From Stenopsyche tienmushanensis (Eukaryota; Arthropoda; Insecta; Trichoptera; Stenopsychidae), in assembly GCA_008973525.1 (NCBI GenBank), contig WACJ01000058.1:868001-932000 (forward strand): a DNA stretch of 64,000 nucleotides, given 5' to 3'. Below are positions 13,360 through 26,300 of the stretch, in pieces. Under the pieces are notes generated by a model. It saw nothing but the letters and a program-made list of their open reading frames with translations. It made no database searches and was not told the origin of the DNA. The position numbers and the translations under genes were made by a program. Every line of letters starts with the position of its first letter. Position 1 is the stretch's first letter.

Positions 13360-13894
13360 TGTGTTCAGTTTTAAAACTCGTCGGAAACTAACCACTTATC
13401 TGCGAGTTAAAGATCAGATGAACTGAAACTTCAAATATGTCTCTTAAGACCAAATAATACGGGCATTATAATATATTGTTGAAATATCGATTCTACTTTA
13501 AACGGTGTCATTCAATTTTAAAAAATTGTTATTTGAGCCATAACGTACATCTTTTATAAAAAATATTGATTAAAAAATTCAAAAGTACAATAATATTGAA
13601 ATATTAAAATAAATAAATAAATATTGTAATTTTGAAACTTTATTCGTTTTAAATGAGATTTCGATATATTTTTTTTAATAAAATCGTTTTGACTTAATTA
13701 AAAATAAAAATAAGCATTTCATACATCGTGATTCTTTTCGTTGAATAAAAGAATACTTATATATGCTCAATTTGTATTAAGTTAAACCCAAAATTTATAA
13801 CGAAATATTAAACTGTCAAAATACACCTGTACGGTGTGGCCACATTTATTTTCAGGCAACATTAAAAGTGACCATCGATCGTTAGTATCGCGAG
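13360..13894. promoter_or_regulatory. Shared promoter region between cytochrome b5 and methyltransferase
   Basis: 535 bp separate the two divergent start codons. The DNA is AT-rich apart from GC patches next to each ATG (13355-13400 and 13890-13990). No TATA or initiator was confidently called. Bidirectional transcription is inferred from the geometry. Confidence 0.4.
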
Positions 13895-16800
13895 ATGGCT
13901 GAAGGCGAGATGACGTCCAAACCCGGCCGCTTGAAAGCCAGCGTCCTAAAACTGCTCTCCCAATACGATGGGGGCTGCACCTCTGCGGAAATCACCACCA
14001 TCAGACATTGGGTTACATCGAAGGCATACGTTTCTGGTAACCGATTATATTGTTATAAATCTCATGCATGTTCATCATTTTATGTATTTTTTAATTCTTA
14101 CAATACTCAATGCACGCGTGTATATCATAATCACGTCAAATATCTACTGTAAGCAGTCAATGCATGGGCATATGGACACCAATGTATGGGCATATGGACA
14201 CCAATGTGCGAACATATGTTTGCCTAGATATTTATAGACGAGCACTGAAGCATATGTGTGCTTGCATGTCTTGCACACACGCGTTCATGCAAGCATTGTA
14301 TAAAATTTCATATTCTTATTGTCCATGCGGATGTATCCGAGTCCATACAAATTGGCCCAATCATCGTAGTTATACCATATGGTTGGAGCATGTTGGCATC
14401 CAACTAATTCATGATCGTTTAAATGAAACCTACATGAATTCAATTGAATATGCCATTAAGTCTGTTTTGTTAGAAATACAATGATAGTTAACATATGGCT
14501 TCATTTATAATTCATTAAAATCTACAAAGCTAACTTTTTGTCTACAATTATTTTACGTTAATTATTGTTAAATAAACATTATCTACTTTTGATATAAAAT
14601 GGCTAGGGCTTTGATAGACGCGTCTAAAGTTGTAGACTGCTATTTTGTTTTCTTACAATATTAAAACAACAAATTATATATGCACGGTAGAGCAAATTGG
14701 TTTGAACGTCACAAAATGTAGAATAAAACCTACAGGTGGTTGGAAAGAAAGGGAGATATGTTTTGTACTGTCACTGTCGCATAAATCATGTTCACATTAT
14801 GTACGCGTGAATGCGCCGCGCTGCCTCTACTGTGTATGTATTTATGTGTAACATAGAGCAATCACTAGACCAGACGCTTACCTGTTTATAATATATTACA
14901 CAATACACAGCTGACAATTTTTATTAACAAATAGAAAAAAAGCAATGCATAAAATCAATATATTATAATATAGCAAAGTACACCTTATTAAAATTTCAAT
15001 GTGGCAGCTATTTTTTCTTGGTACAAAATGAAACAGCTGTTACATTTAACTTTTAACAAATATTATATTTTCATATAAAAAATTAAGTATAGCTTATTAA
15101 AATATTATAAAACAACATTAAATATGTAATCAAAAGATAAAATAATGAAGTACAGTTAACAGTTAAGACATGCTTTGTTCTAATGTAAATCCCCTTTTCT
15201 GTCAGCTCCGCCACAGCGTGTAACAAGCTTGACAATGAACCAAGCTCAATAAATGAACCTTAACATTGTTAATAGCATAAAATATTTGTTCATTTCTTCG
15301 GAATATTTCTTAATGTTCAACTTGCATGGCATCTGCTTTCTGTTGTTCAGCTATTTTTGCCTATTAAAGTGTGGCGAAAATAAAAGGGCTACCGTGCAAG
15401 TCTGTCAGTTTACTTCTGAAGGAGTAGATTTTGCAAAGGAGCGGTGATACTCGGCTAATAACGCCATTCCAGAACAGTCAAGGGGGAATAACAAAATTAG
15501 TCAATGATAAGAAAGATGCGAGTATCTTAATTATCAAAATAAACATCTGCTTTCAAGACAACACAAACGAAAGTCGTCTTATCTTTGTTGAAAGAGCTTA
15601 TGTGCGTGTAATAGCGTGTAGGAGTACCTTTATGGCACGACTTTGACATCGATGCACAAGTATAATGAGATGTATGTATGATGAGACGCAAGACACCCAT
15701 CTCTGTCTCACAATTTCCAGTCAGATAGGGTTAAACATTAGGCATGGGTCTATGTTCTCCAGTCTAAATCGCCTTTTTCAAATATGTAATAATATATATG
15801 TTATATTACAGATTTGAAAAAGTTCAATGAACACCAAAAGGCTGTTAAAATATTCGAGCCCATCATACAAGATCTGAGAGATATGTTACCACCGTATGCT
15901 GTTTTACCCAGCGAAAAGATTACGTCTCCTTCGAAAGGACCCAACTCTGATTGTACAGAAAAAAATACTCGTCACATCGATGAATTTCTGTACGATGACA
16001 CAGAGGCTGAGAAGTTCTTTCCCAAGGTGATCAAATATTGCGAAGATTGTGGATCCAGCAATATTCAGGTAATTTTTCATTAAACATAATTTTTGTAATT
16101 GCATGGCGAAATCCATTATATTATTATTTGTTCATCCGACTATCAATGTACGAGTTGCGACTTTTGCTACAATGCGGTGGAAACATAATAAATTAAAAAC
16201 ATACATGAGCGTTACCTGTTACCATTGTCATTCAAAAATTTTATGCGGTATATATACGAATAATTTACTGTCACAATCCTTTCATGATCCATAAATAAAT
16301 ATGTTCTCACAAGACGGAAAAGCAACTAACAGTAATTATTAAAATAATTAAAAGTAATTTTGAAAATATTAGCGTTGTTTCAATATCTTCAATGAGCTTA
16401 GTAAATATAGTTTATATATGTAATGAAATCATAAAAAAATAAAATATTTAAAATTTCATGCACTTGCACAATATAAAATTGTATTGCTTGAAACGTTAAT
16501 TTAGCTAGTTGCCCCTCTCCATATATCGATTGCTGCGCGCGCTTTATGCGACACCTGTCCATCCCCTATGCGTCACCCCCTTTTTGCCTCTTGTACATCA
16601 TTCCCCCCCTATGTTTCATCCCCATTCGCTCTTCTCCTACTCACACCCGTCACTCCCCCTCGTCCATTGAACTCCAATCCAATACTGCATAATGCATTGA
16701 AGAAAAATCTCCATTATGAAGATGATACATTATCTAAAACACTTATTGAGATGATCATTAATATATTTTAGAAAAATGAATCTAAATAAACGATTAATAC

Positions 16801-19730
16801 GTTTTATTAAATTTAGAAAACTGTCACAAAAACACACCATATGTTTAAATTTTTAACATTTTTCATTAGTTTAATAAATTGTTTGATGATTTATTTATTT
16901 ATATAGAGATTCTATTTGATTCTATTCAATATGTGTCATGGCTAAACGGCGAAGGTAGCACATTTATATCCAATTTCACTACCTGCCTTGAGCATTGTTT
17001 ATTTTCAAATTATTCCAACAGACTCACATTGACAATTGATATTGAGGTTTTGATGGGAAATTCTAAATGATATTGTTGAAATGATTTTTTTTTATAGCAT
17101 GAATGAAATAAAGACTATGATAACCATAATTTATAATAATTAAAACTAGCAACATTATCAGAAACTTTCCGAAAGATGGCACAGGGAACTTATATTTTTT
17201 CCCATATTACAAATGCAACCCAGATATTGAGTGCCCACTTAAGTGATCTAGAGAGTATACAATCACTTGTTGGGAGCAGCACTCCATCTCCTGGATTAGA
17301 GCAGCTCATAATACATTTCACCCAGTTGATCCCACCAAATACAGAGCATGAACTCGGAACCATGGATATTCCACTTTGAAGTCTTATAGAGCATATTTTT
17401 ATGCTTGGGATACGATGCAAAAAGCTGTTCTAATGCACCTAAGATTCTTCCTTTTGTATCATTCCCAATGCTGTCAGACGTTTCCAGTATTTCTTTCTTT
17501 TGAGTATCTTCATAAGAAGTGAAGTGCTGCTCAAGCAGGTAATGTCAGGAGAGTACATCGGATGGAGTAAAACTTCCGATTTCATTGTTTTCAGGTAGGT
17601 TTTGATTGCTGATGCTACAAGTGGCCTTGCGTTGTCATGCTGCAAAATCACCTTGTCGTGTATTTGGGCATATTGTGGCCGCTTTTCCTTCAATGTTCGA
17701 CTCAAATGCATCAATTACTTTCGGTAGAGAACTCCTGTGATGGTTTAGTTGGATTAGAGCAGCTCATAATACACTATGCCCAGCTGATGCCACCAAATAT
17801 AGAGTATGAGCTTGGAACCATGGATATTCCGCTTTGGCGTCAATATTACTGTTTGGCCCATAACGCTTGGGATTATTGTAGTATATCCACTATGATGCGT
17901 ACTATACTACGATACGATGTAATAAACATTTTCTTTTTTTTTGCTGTTAGAGCAGCTGTTTCACATCTCTCAGCTTCAAATCGCAATGCACCCAAGATCC
18001 TTCCTTTTGTATCATTCCCAATGCTGTCAGACGCTTTGAAACTGTTTTTGACTGATTTTGCAAGTTCAGATTACGTTTTACTTGGATCTTCATCAAGCAA
18101 TGTCTTCAAACGTTTTTGGTGCACTGCATTCTCATCAAAATCATTATTTTTGAAGCGATTAAACCAATCTCTGCATGTTCCTTCTGCCAGAGTATGATCA
18201 CCATAGATCTCCATAAAGATTCTATGTGCTTCAGCTGCAGATTACTCTTGATTAAAGTAGTGCAGTATACATTCCTTGCAAATACCGTTAACTTGGTACA
18301 AAATTCGGCATGTTTCACGCTACAAAAAATATTGTTCACACTTTAACGGAATGACGCACACTGATTTTAAAGCTAGGTATATACACAATTGCTATACCGC
18401 CATCTGATGGTGAAACGGCAGGAACTTATTCACACTCCCAATAGTAGAAAAGCCACATAGATCAATTATATACACTATTACGTTTAAATGCTAATATTTT
18501 GGGTGGGGCTTGAGATGATAATCATGATCCATGCTATAAGAATAGTATTGAAATATATAGCATCTTACAATATGCATTTTCCGATTAAAAATTAGATCCT
18601 TACTGCAAATAAATGCGTTCATTTTGCAGAAGTAATTGCATGCTTGTCCATCGTAACTGCAATATGTTTTGGTCGTTTTATAACATCTTAATGTAATTTA
18701 ATAGGGTACTTTGTTAATTATGTGTGTGGAAATACTAAGTTTTATTAAAATTCAATTTAGTATTCTCCGAGAAGGTCCTCCATGATGGGCGACAGCCGTC
18801 CGATGAGAGTCCTTGTGAATAATTTATATGCTATATTTAAAAGGTATATGCCCCTGTAGTAAATGTATTATGCAATTGTTTAGTTAAATTACCATTGATT
18901 TGATGGATTTCGAAAAACTAGGTCATTCACTAAGGATAATAATTCTTTATTTCCAATCACAGACATTATTGATTCTTATGATTTTATTTTTAATGCCATT
19001 TAAAGTCGCACTGTCCGACTGTAACAATGTGAAAGCTAATAAAATTGTTAATACAAACCATTTCACATTTTATTATTGTGTAATTGATAGGTAAGGACGC
19101 TGATTTCGCACTCGGTTTCGAGAACAAAACTGAAGTATATGTTCAACATCATGTTGCCTGGAGATTGCAGCAACAAAAAAATATTAGATATTGGTTCCAG
19201 GCTCGGTGCTGTGTTGTATGGTGTAAGTCATTTTTTATATTTCAATTATATTATGTAAAAAATGAACTGGTCAACAACAATGCAAAACATTTGATTTACA
19301 GGCGTTCTACTTCACCAATGCACCGCAGATATGCGGAATTGAAATGAATAAAGATCTCTGCGAGCTTCAAAACAAGATCATTGCCAAATATGAAATGGAA
19401 GGGAGAGTGAAGGTGGTGAACGACGACATCTTGAATCAAGGAGATCTGCTGGACACGTTTGACATTGTCGTTTTGAACAATGTCTTTGAATTTTTTGCAC
19501 CGGAAGAAGTGCAAATTGAAATTTGGCGTCACCTAAAGAATCATCTAAAAAAAGGTTGTCTCTTAGTTACAGTTCCATCGACTGAGGAAGTACTTCTTAA
19601 ACTGGGCATTATTTATGAATTTGCCGATTGGATTAAAAAGGTTCCCTTTTTCCAGTATGATAATTTTGTTGCTTATGATAATGATGATGAAGCTGATTTT
19701 CATGACATGTATTTATACCAAGTAAATTGA
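13895..19730 (+). CDS. Uncharacterised SAM-dependent methyltransferase
   Basis: Four exons: 13895-14036, 15812-16068, 19091-19222, 19302-19730. They join in phase to 319 aa. The C-terminal half is a class I methyltransferase fold: motif I KKILDIGSRLGAVLYG, acidic post-I GIEMN, a DD-containing strand (VVNDDILNQG) and motif IV-like FDIVVLNNVFEFF, followed by LKKGCLLVTVPS. The N-terminal half has a CxxC pair (YCEDCGSS) that may bind zinc, next to VRTLISHSVSRTKLKYMFNI. I recall similar proteins in vertebrates and insects without an assigned substrate, so I give no symbol. Exon 3 must be read in the phase starting GTA at 19091; the other open frame there breaks motif I. Intron 1 contains repeat arm B and intron 2 a broken mariner. 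AATAAA lies at 19854-19859. Confidence 0.82.
14161..14212 (+). repeat. Short tandem duplication
   Basis: A unit of about 24 bases containing GGGCATATGGACACCAATGT occurs twice in a row within intron 1 of the methyltransferase gene. It is followed by CATATGT variants, so a third degenerate unit is possible. Confidence 0.7.
15185..15625 (+). repeat. Dispersed repeat, arm B of an inverted pair
   Basis: Inverted relative to 11985-12330 and longer. Shares the GAGTAGATTTTGCAAAGGAG and AAGATGCGAGTATCTTAATT blocks. It lies in intron 1 of the methyltransferase gene. No terminal repeat or target duplication was resolved, so the class is unknown. Confidence 0.7.
17170..18360 (-). pseudogene. Rearranged mariner transposase relic
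   Basis: On the minus strand, reading from about 18340 downward, mariner-type transposase pieces appear in order with frame breaks. They are an N-terminal DNA-binding part (GTCRDWFNRFKNNDFDENAV), SDSIGNDTKGRILGAL, IHGSK followed by a W-W-Q-LGIVYYELL block, LMHLSRTLKEKRPQY, the catalytic HDNARP block (ILQHDNARPLVASAIKTYLK) and the third catalytic region YSPDI. After that the order jumps back: a second, shorter copy of the SDSIGNDTKGRILGAL to YYELL segment lies at 17480-17293. Stops and frameshifts make it inactive. It lies in intron 2 of the methyltransferase gene. Confidence 0.8.
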
Positions 19731-20215
19731 ATTTTGGAATCACATTAAATGTATCCTGTTTTTTTTTCTTCGTATAAACATTTATTGTTTTCATAATAGT
19801 TCTTGAATCCTTAAAAATATTCAGGCTACAATACGGAAATACTTTTCAGTTGAAATAAATTAAACAAATTATACATTTTTTAATGAATCATCTTGAAAAA
19901 ATTAAATACATGTCTAATTAAATCGCTCAAATCCACTATGGATGAGTAAATTGCCAAAAAAATCGATTTTTATCCTAACACTACTCTTATTGGCAACTTA
20001 TATTTGGTTGTCCAAGGAAAAGTTGGATGCTCAGAGAGCTGATGTTGAAATGGTGGAATTGTGAATGATATTTTATGAAAAGAGGAAAGACCATAAATGA
20101 TAAAATCATGAATGCAATCTCAGATTGTTATGGTAATTGTAACGTAATTTTAAAATAATGATAAATGTTTTTCTCTTTTGTGCATTGATGTTAGCCATTA
20201 ATAATAACCATATTA
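19731..20215. other. 3' flank of the methyltransferase gene
   Basis: Contains the AATAAA at 19854-19859 and otherwise AT-rich DNA without features. Confidence 0.4.
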
Positions 20216-20352
20216 TTAACACATTACATACGGGACGCATATTAATATGTCTAACTGACTATTTTAATTGAGCACATACCCAACACACAGAGTGACCGTG
20301 AGTGTAACTATGAGCAAAGGCGCACGAAGTTTCCCCGTATGTAAGGTGTTAA
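20216..20352. mobile_element. TTAA-flanked MITE (137 bp)
   Basis: The ends are TTAACACATTACATACGGG and the complement of TTAACACCTTACATACGGGG: an 18-19 bp inverted repeat beginning in the TTAA target typical of piggyBac-type transposition. No coding capacity. Confidence 0.75.
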
Positions 20353-23300
20353 TATTAACCAACTTATAATTAAGCAGCATACCACTAATCAAAATATTAT
20401 TAATCAACAATACTATTAATCAATATATTCCACTCATTTACGTGTTTTTCTCAAAAATTTTACTAGATTATACGCATATATAACCAACTTATTATTAATA
20501 ATCAATATAATATCAATCAATGTGTAGCTAGTCAACATTAAGCTCCTTTTCTTCTACTCGATTTTTATTATTTACAATATATGATTAGTTAGTTATGTTG
20601 GTTAATTTATAATTATTTGATACAAATCTAATTCCTTTAATGTTAGTGATAAAGATTTTATGTTAAAAGTAAATGCTACATTATTTTTTGCAACACAGCA
20701 CAAAATGGACAGTATTTTATTCTAGTTTTTATTGCTTTTTGTATCATGTATTGAATTAATTTTATCTTATGAAATTTGGCTTATAGCAGCAAGATCTAGA
20801 ATATTATATCTACAATTAATGGAACTTATATATAAATTTTATGTCACGGTAATCATGGTCGTTCTCAATGGAGAATTTATAAAACTAAACTGATTACGTC
20901 TAATATTGATAATGTATACTATTTTAAATGTATTCAAAAATAAATAAAGGATATTTACATCATTTTAAAATATATCAATACCTATGTCGTATATTCCAAT
21001 ATCCTTTCTTGTTCCCTTATGAAAATCCTACACCTAAAATAATACACCTTTTTACATTAAAATAGATTTAAAACATTATTCCCGAATGTAACACTTAGCA
21101 TTTAATTGCTAAGTTATATTAATTATTTAGAGGTAGCTTAACACAATCCTTTTTAAAGGCCATTGTCGACCATTTTGACATGGTTTTTCAGTGTACATTT
21201 TTAAAAATACGGTCACTAGCCACATCTGTAGATTTGAAACCTAGACGATTAAGTTTCAAGTCTAACCACTTGATCATAGAACCATTTACTGGTACGCTAA
21301 TATTGATGTTAAGTTATATTAACCACCCTACCTCCTAGTTATTTTCGAGGAGATGAGTAAAAAATGTTTTTCTTTGTATTACGAAACAATATGATTCCTC
21401 ATTATATCTGACCATATTATAAACCTATTGTGTGTCACATTTGTTTTGTAGGCATCGGAGTTTCTTTCCTAAAGAGCGTATGTGATACGGGTTAGTACGC
21501 TATTGCTAGTAGTAACAGTAGCGCCTATCATGTACGTGCGAGGAAGTAGAGGGTTAAGTGAAGTTAAATATATGTTAATCTTGTTTTAGTTTTTAAAATC
21601 TTATTAAATCAACAGGCAAATTTAAGCTCATTATCCAATTTTTTTTTTAATATAACTTCACTTTGAAACATTTTTTAAAAACTAAATGTATAACAAGAAA
21701 ACTGAAAATGTATATTTAAAAAAATAAATAGACAACTGCACAATTGAAAATATTTTTTTACCGATTTAAGTGGAAAAATGCTTTGTTTTCAAAATAATAT
21801 CAATTAATCATAGTTTTAATTTGGAAAATAAAACTTATATCAAAGACTTCGAAGATTTTTATCGAGGAAACAACATTTACATTTTATAATAAATTATTTC
21901 AGAATACTTAATATACCACAGTTTTGTAATAAATGCAACTATTCAATAACTTAAAAAATATGATATAAAGCCCATAAATTTTATATTTGATTTTGATCTA
22001 TTGGACTATTCATTATAATAATTGTTATACATTATTAGTATTTTAAATAAATTAAATGTGTGAATTTTCGGGGAATTTATTTAATATATATATATTTTTT
22101 AATTACATGATTTATTTTATAAAATTGTAAATTCCTAATTCCACTTTCCCTTGTTATTTAACCAATAAATATATTAATCCTTTGGTTAAAACAAAGTCAT
22201 AACTCTCAAGATAAGGAAGTGGTTTGAAAAAAGATAATTAATTTAAAAAAATATATATTTACATAAACTTCTCTTCTAATAAATTATATCCAAAGTTCTT
22301 ATATCTAATAAATTAAATAAAAATATTTGAACTTTTTAAATATATCTGTACATTCTAAATATTATTTGACTTAATTTCTTCATACAACATTGAAAAATGT
22401 TGAAAATTTTAAATACAATTAATAAATTATAATTTTGTATAGAATTATTACTAATATCTCTTGGTGATTATATATTTTGAAAATTACTAGACTTCAATTA
22501 CAAAAACTTTGAACATTTTTAAAATAACAAAAAAAATATTAAATTAAAAATTAGTAATTAAAAGTTTTATTTTCCAGATTCAAAGAATAGTAGTAAATAG
22601 TCCTATACACTATCGATCAAGTCATTGGTCGTAAACTGATAAGTTATGAGCGATTATAGAAAAAATAAAATCTTTCCAAATCTGGTGAATTTTATAAAAC
22701 AAATGAAATCAAATTAAAATATTACAACTGTCAGTTTTAATTTAATTTTTTTTTTCAAAAATAAAAATAATTGGGAAGATGTCAAATACAAACAATAGGA
22801 AAAATATTGACTCTTTTGAATAAATTTAATAACACTTGAGAAAGATTTATCAATTAATCAAAAAAAATTCTATAATTATTATTGTATTAAATTTAAATTA
22901 TTTGTAATATTCCCATTCTAAATATTATATATTGATAAAGAGCAATTAATCTAATTAACAGTTTAATCTAATATTTTAATCAAATAGGAAGAGATATTTA
23001 AAGAAAACATTAATTTTATTTAAAATAAAAGGAGTAGAGAGGATTTAAAGTACTTTAATAATTCTATTGATAAATTGTAATATTATAAAATAAAATATTT
23101 ATATAAAACATTTATTATAAAAATTAAATCGACTGACATAAAGCTTATAAAATATTTCAAATGAGGTTTTTAAATTTAAATAAAATTCAACATTGGATTA
23201 TTTCGGCTAAGTGGTGTCGCGAACACGAAGCAAATGGCAGAGGTGCACGGACTTAGAACCATTTTAATGTCGACCATAAACTTGTAATGAGAATCATTTT

Positions 23301-26300
23301 ATCGATTACTCTTAAAAACGGCTATAAACAAGTTATAACATAAAATACATTCTGATTTGAGCATAAATAATATTATCATGTAAAAATTAAAATAAAATAA
23401 GCTTTAATTAATGATTAACAAACAATGCCAAATGAAGTGTAATTCAATACAAATTTAAAATATTTTAATTTTTTTTTATTGAAGATCATTTTAAATATAT
23501 AATAAGATAATTGTGTGTTATAATTTTAAATTTGATTTGTTTTATTAATTTTCTTTTTAATGGATTTAAATGCATTCGTGCAAAAGGGGAAAGTTGCAAA
23601 TAATTAATTAACACTGCTTTTTGTTTATATTTGAATATTTATAAACTTTATATTGTTCTTGAAGTAAATATACAAATATTATAAATTTGTACGCTCAATA
23701 AAAATATTTATATGAATGAATTATAAATATGACAGAATAATAAATATTTATAAAATCGACATTTTACCACTATTTAAATTTTACACAATACAAATACAAT
23801 CGATTTCTGATATGAATTAAGATAATCCATTTTTTATTGCACTGTCATCTTATAATATAAACGCCCGGGGCAATTAAATATTAATTAAAGCTCCCTAAAC
23901 GAAAGACGTGCCAATAAAAATCCAAACAACGCAAAATGTGGCCAAACTCAATTTTGAGTCCGCATGCCATCGATGACTTATTTCTTGTATTACGTGGGTG
24001 AAAAAGATACGGCATACGAGCTGCAAAAGGGGACCGCACATAATAAAATCACCACACGACGGGGGTAGCATTAAATTATTGAAATTATAAAAAAAATCAC
24101 AACAAATGATTGATCATCCGATTTAATGCAATAAAATTATTGATTTCGTCGATTTAAAAAGGGGGGGGGGGGGCTCGATATAATTTTGATTTGCGAATAA
24201 ATATAAATGCTTTATTATTTATGTATCGGATTTAAAATTCGTATAAGAATTTATATAGTGGATTATTATTTTGTGCTGCTCTTCGGCTTTCGGCTTTTGC
24301 GGTATACATTCAAATTTGTCATCATAAAAGCATGATTGGATATAAACATCATATTAATTTGTTCTTGTGCACTCGAAGCATAATAAAATGATTCGATTAA
24401 GGGAAAATATTCAGCATAATCTTATTATAAAAATTGATGAAGATTATAAATATATTTTAATCAATTCCTTTCAATAAATATGATTTGATAATGTGTGTGA
24501 TATGTTGAAAAACAAAAATTGCTCGATGCAAATTTAATCATGTTTTAAATGTGTTTTTAATTGAAAATATTAAATTTTTTGGTGAAAATATATGTAATAA
24601 TGATATTGTTCATTTTGAATATGAATTAGGTTTTTATAACATTTTACAATGTTTTAATTAAAATATATGAGTTTAAATGTTATGTTGTGTAATTAAATGT
24701 AATGTTTGGTATGATATTTGGGCTTATTATCTTTTAACAAATTTATTTACGGCTGCATGATACTTTTTTGCAGTAAATATTTGAGTTTTGTCGAAATTTT
24801 ATAATGGTTGGAGTTAAAATATATTTTTAGCCGAACGATAATAATGTTTTCGACTTTATATAATTGCTTTTGGGGGTAAAGCATAAATTTTGATGTCACT
24901 ATAAGGATGTCGTTTGTTTTTGGTGTTGTAGCTGGTTAAAATGGTCGATGCATAGACCCCCAAATTTAAAAAGGTTGTCTGCTTCTGCCTACGTGCGTGT
25001 TCTGGACTCGCCTTGGCTGGACGATCATATAACATTAATCTGTATGAATTTTCACATTTCACTATGCACCCTGTGTTTTATTAAGATTTTTGCAATTTTT
25101 TGATGGTCGCCATTGTATATGTTTCGTTATACACAGTCGTTAGTCGGTTTTTATCCGTCGCATGCCCTTTACGCGTCAATCAATTGTTAATATTCGGTCA
25201 TATGTTCGCAAAGTCGCAACGCAATTCCAGGAATTGTACCAAGTGGCAACTGTCAATTTTCGACCTTGAATATTGCGTATTTGCGATTACGACCTTGAAC
25301 ATATCATTTTCCCGGATAAATTATCATTTGTCCCCCTCCCCGTTTGGTTGTGATTTATTTTAGCCACCTGTGAAATGTCACTCAATTTTATAAACATAAT
25401 CTAATCACTACTCGATTGATAAAATACACAAAAGCACAAATCTGTTAACATGCTGACAGTTATAATTACAACAATATAAATATATATTTTTAAATCCGCA
25501 TATTTTAAACATATTAGCATATGGCAAAAAAGAAAAAACATCAGTCATCTGTATTTAAAAAATATGAATTATGAATCACTTGTCATAAATAAAATGAAAA
25601 AACATCCCATATAATTCTTCATCATTAAAGTAAAACAATGAATTATTATACACTATTTATTTAAATATATTTTTGAAATTGATAGTATATTCCGTCCGAT
25701 CTAAACGAGCCAAATTTCGATTTTTTTTCCCCCAATTGAATCAATAAATTGGGCTTAAATCTTAAGTTTTAACGGCAGCAACAGTTGTTCATAAACAACA
25801 TTAGTCACACGTAGATCACTCCGTAATAAACTCGTGACGAGTCCATCTGAGCCCAAAAACAATCCATGAAATTACGTTATAATAGGATCGAATTCAAATA
25901 CGCCGATCATTTATTTGCATCTCATAGTATTCGCTAAAAAATTTAATACAATCATCGATCAAATCTTAATCTCTCAAATAATAACCATAATCATATATAA
26001 AATCTATGAAATGTCATATCATCAAGGATATATTAACTTCAAATTTATTTGAATACATGTGCGTTATAGATTTTATATATATACAGATTGAGCAAAATTT
26101 TAATAGAATTTAACGCGCAGTGCATCCTGGAACGTTACATGGACGTCAATAAATAAAAATGATTCATAAAAGAAAGGATGGATTTTGGTGTTTCTATCAG
26201 ATTTAATGTTTTGCAATTTCTTTAAAAAAATTAACTATTTTAATAGTATTCCCTATATGATGATTAGAGCAGACACGTTATTGACATACCGCGTATTTTA

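Noticed and set aside
14164..14484. 106-aa frame with several cysteines and histidines
   Set aside because: Begins in a tandem duplication within an intron, and the residue pattern does not form a zinc-finger spacing.
19084..19347. Open frame over methyltransferase exon 3 in a different phase
   Set aside because: It reads through the intron and destroys motif I. The phase starting at 19091 gives the DIGSRLGAVLYG loop and joins both neighbours.
24161..24173. Run of 13 guanines
   Set aside because: Could be a G-quadruplex-prone tract or an assembly artefact; nothing around it supports a feature.
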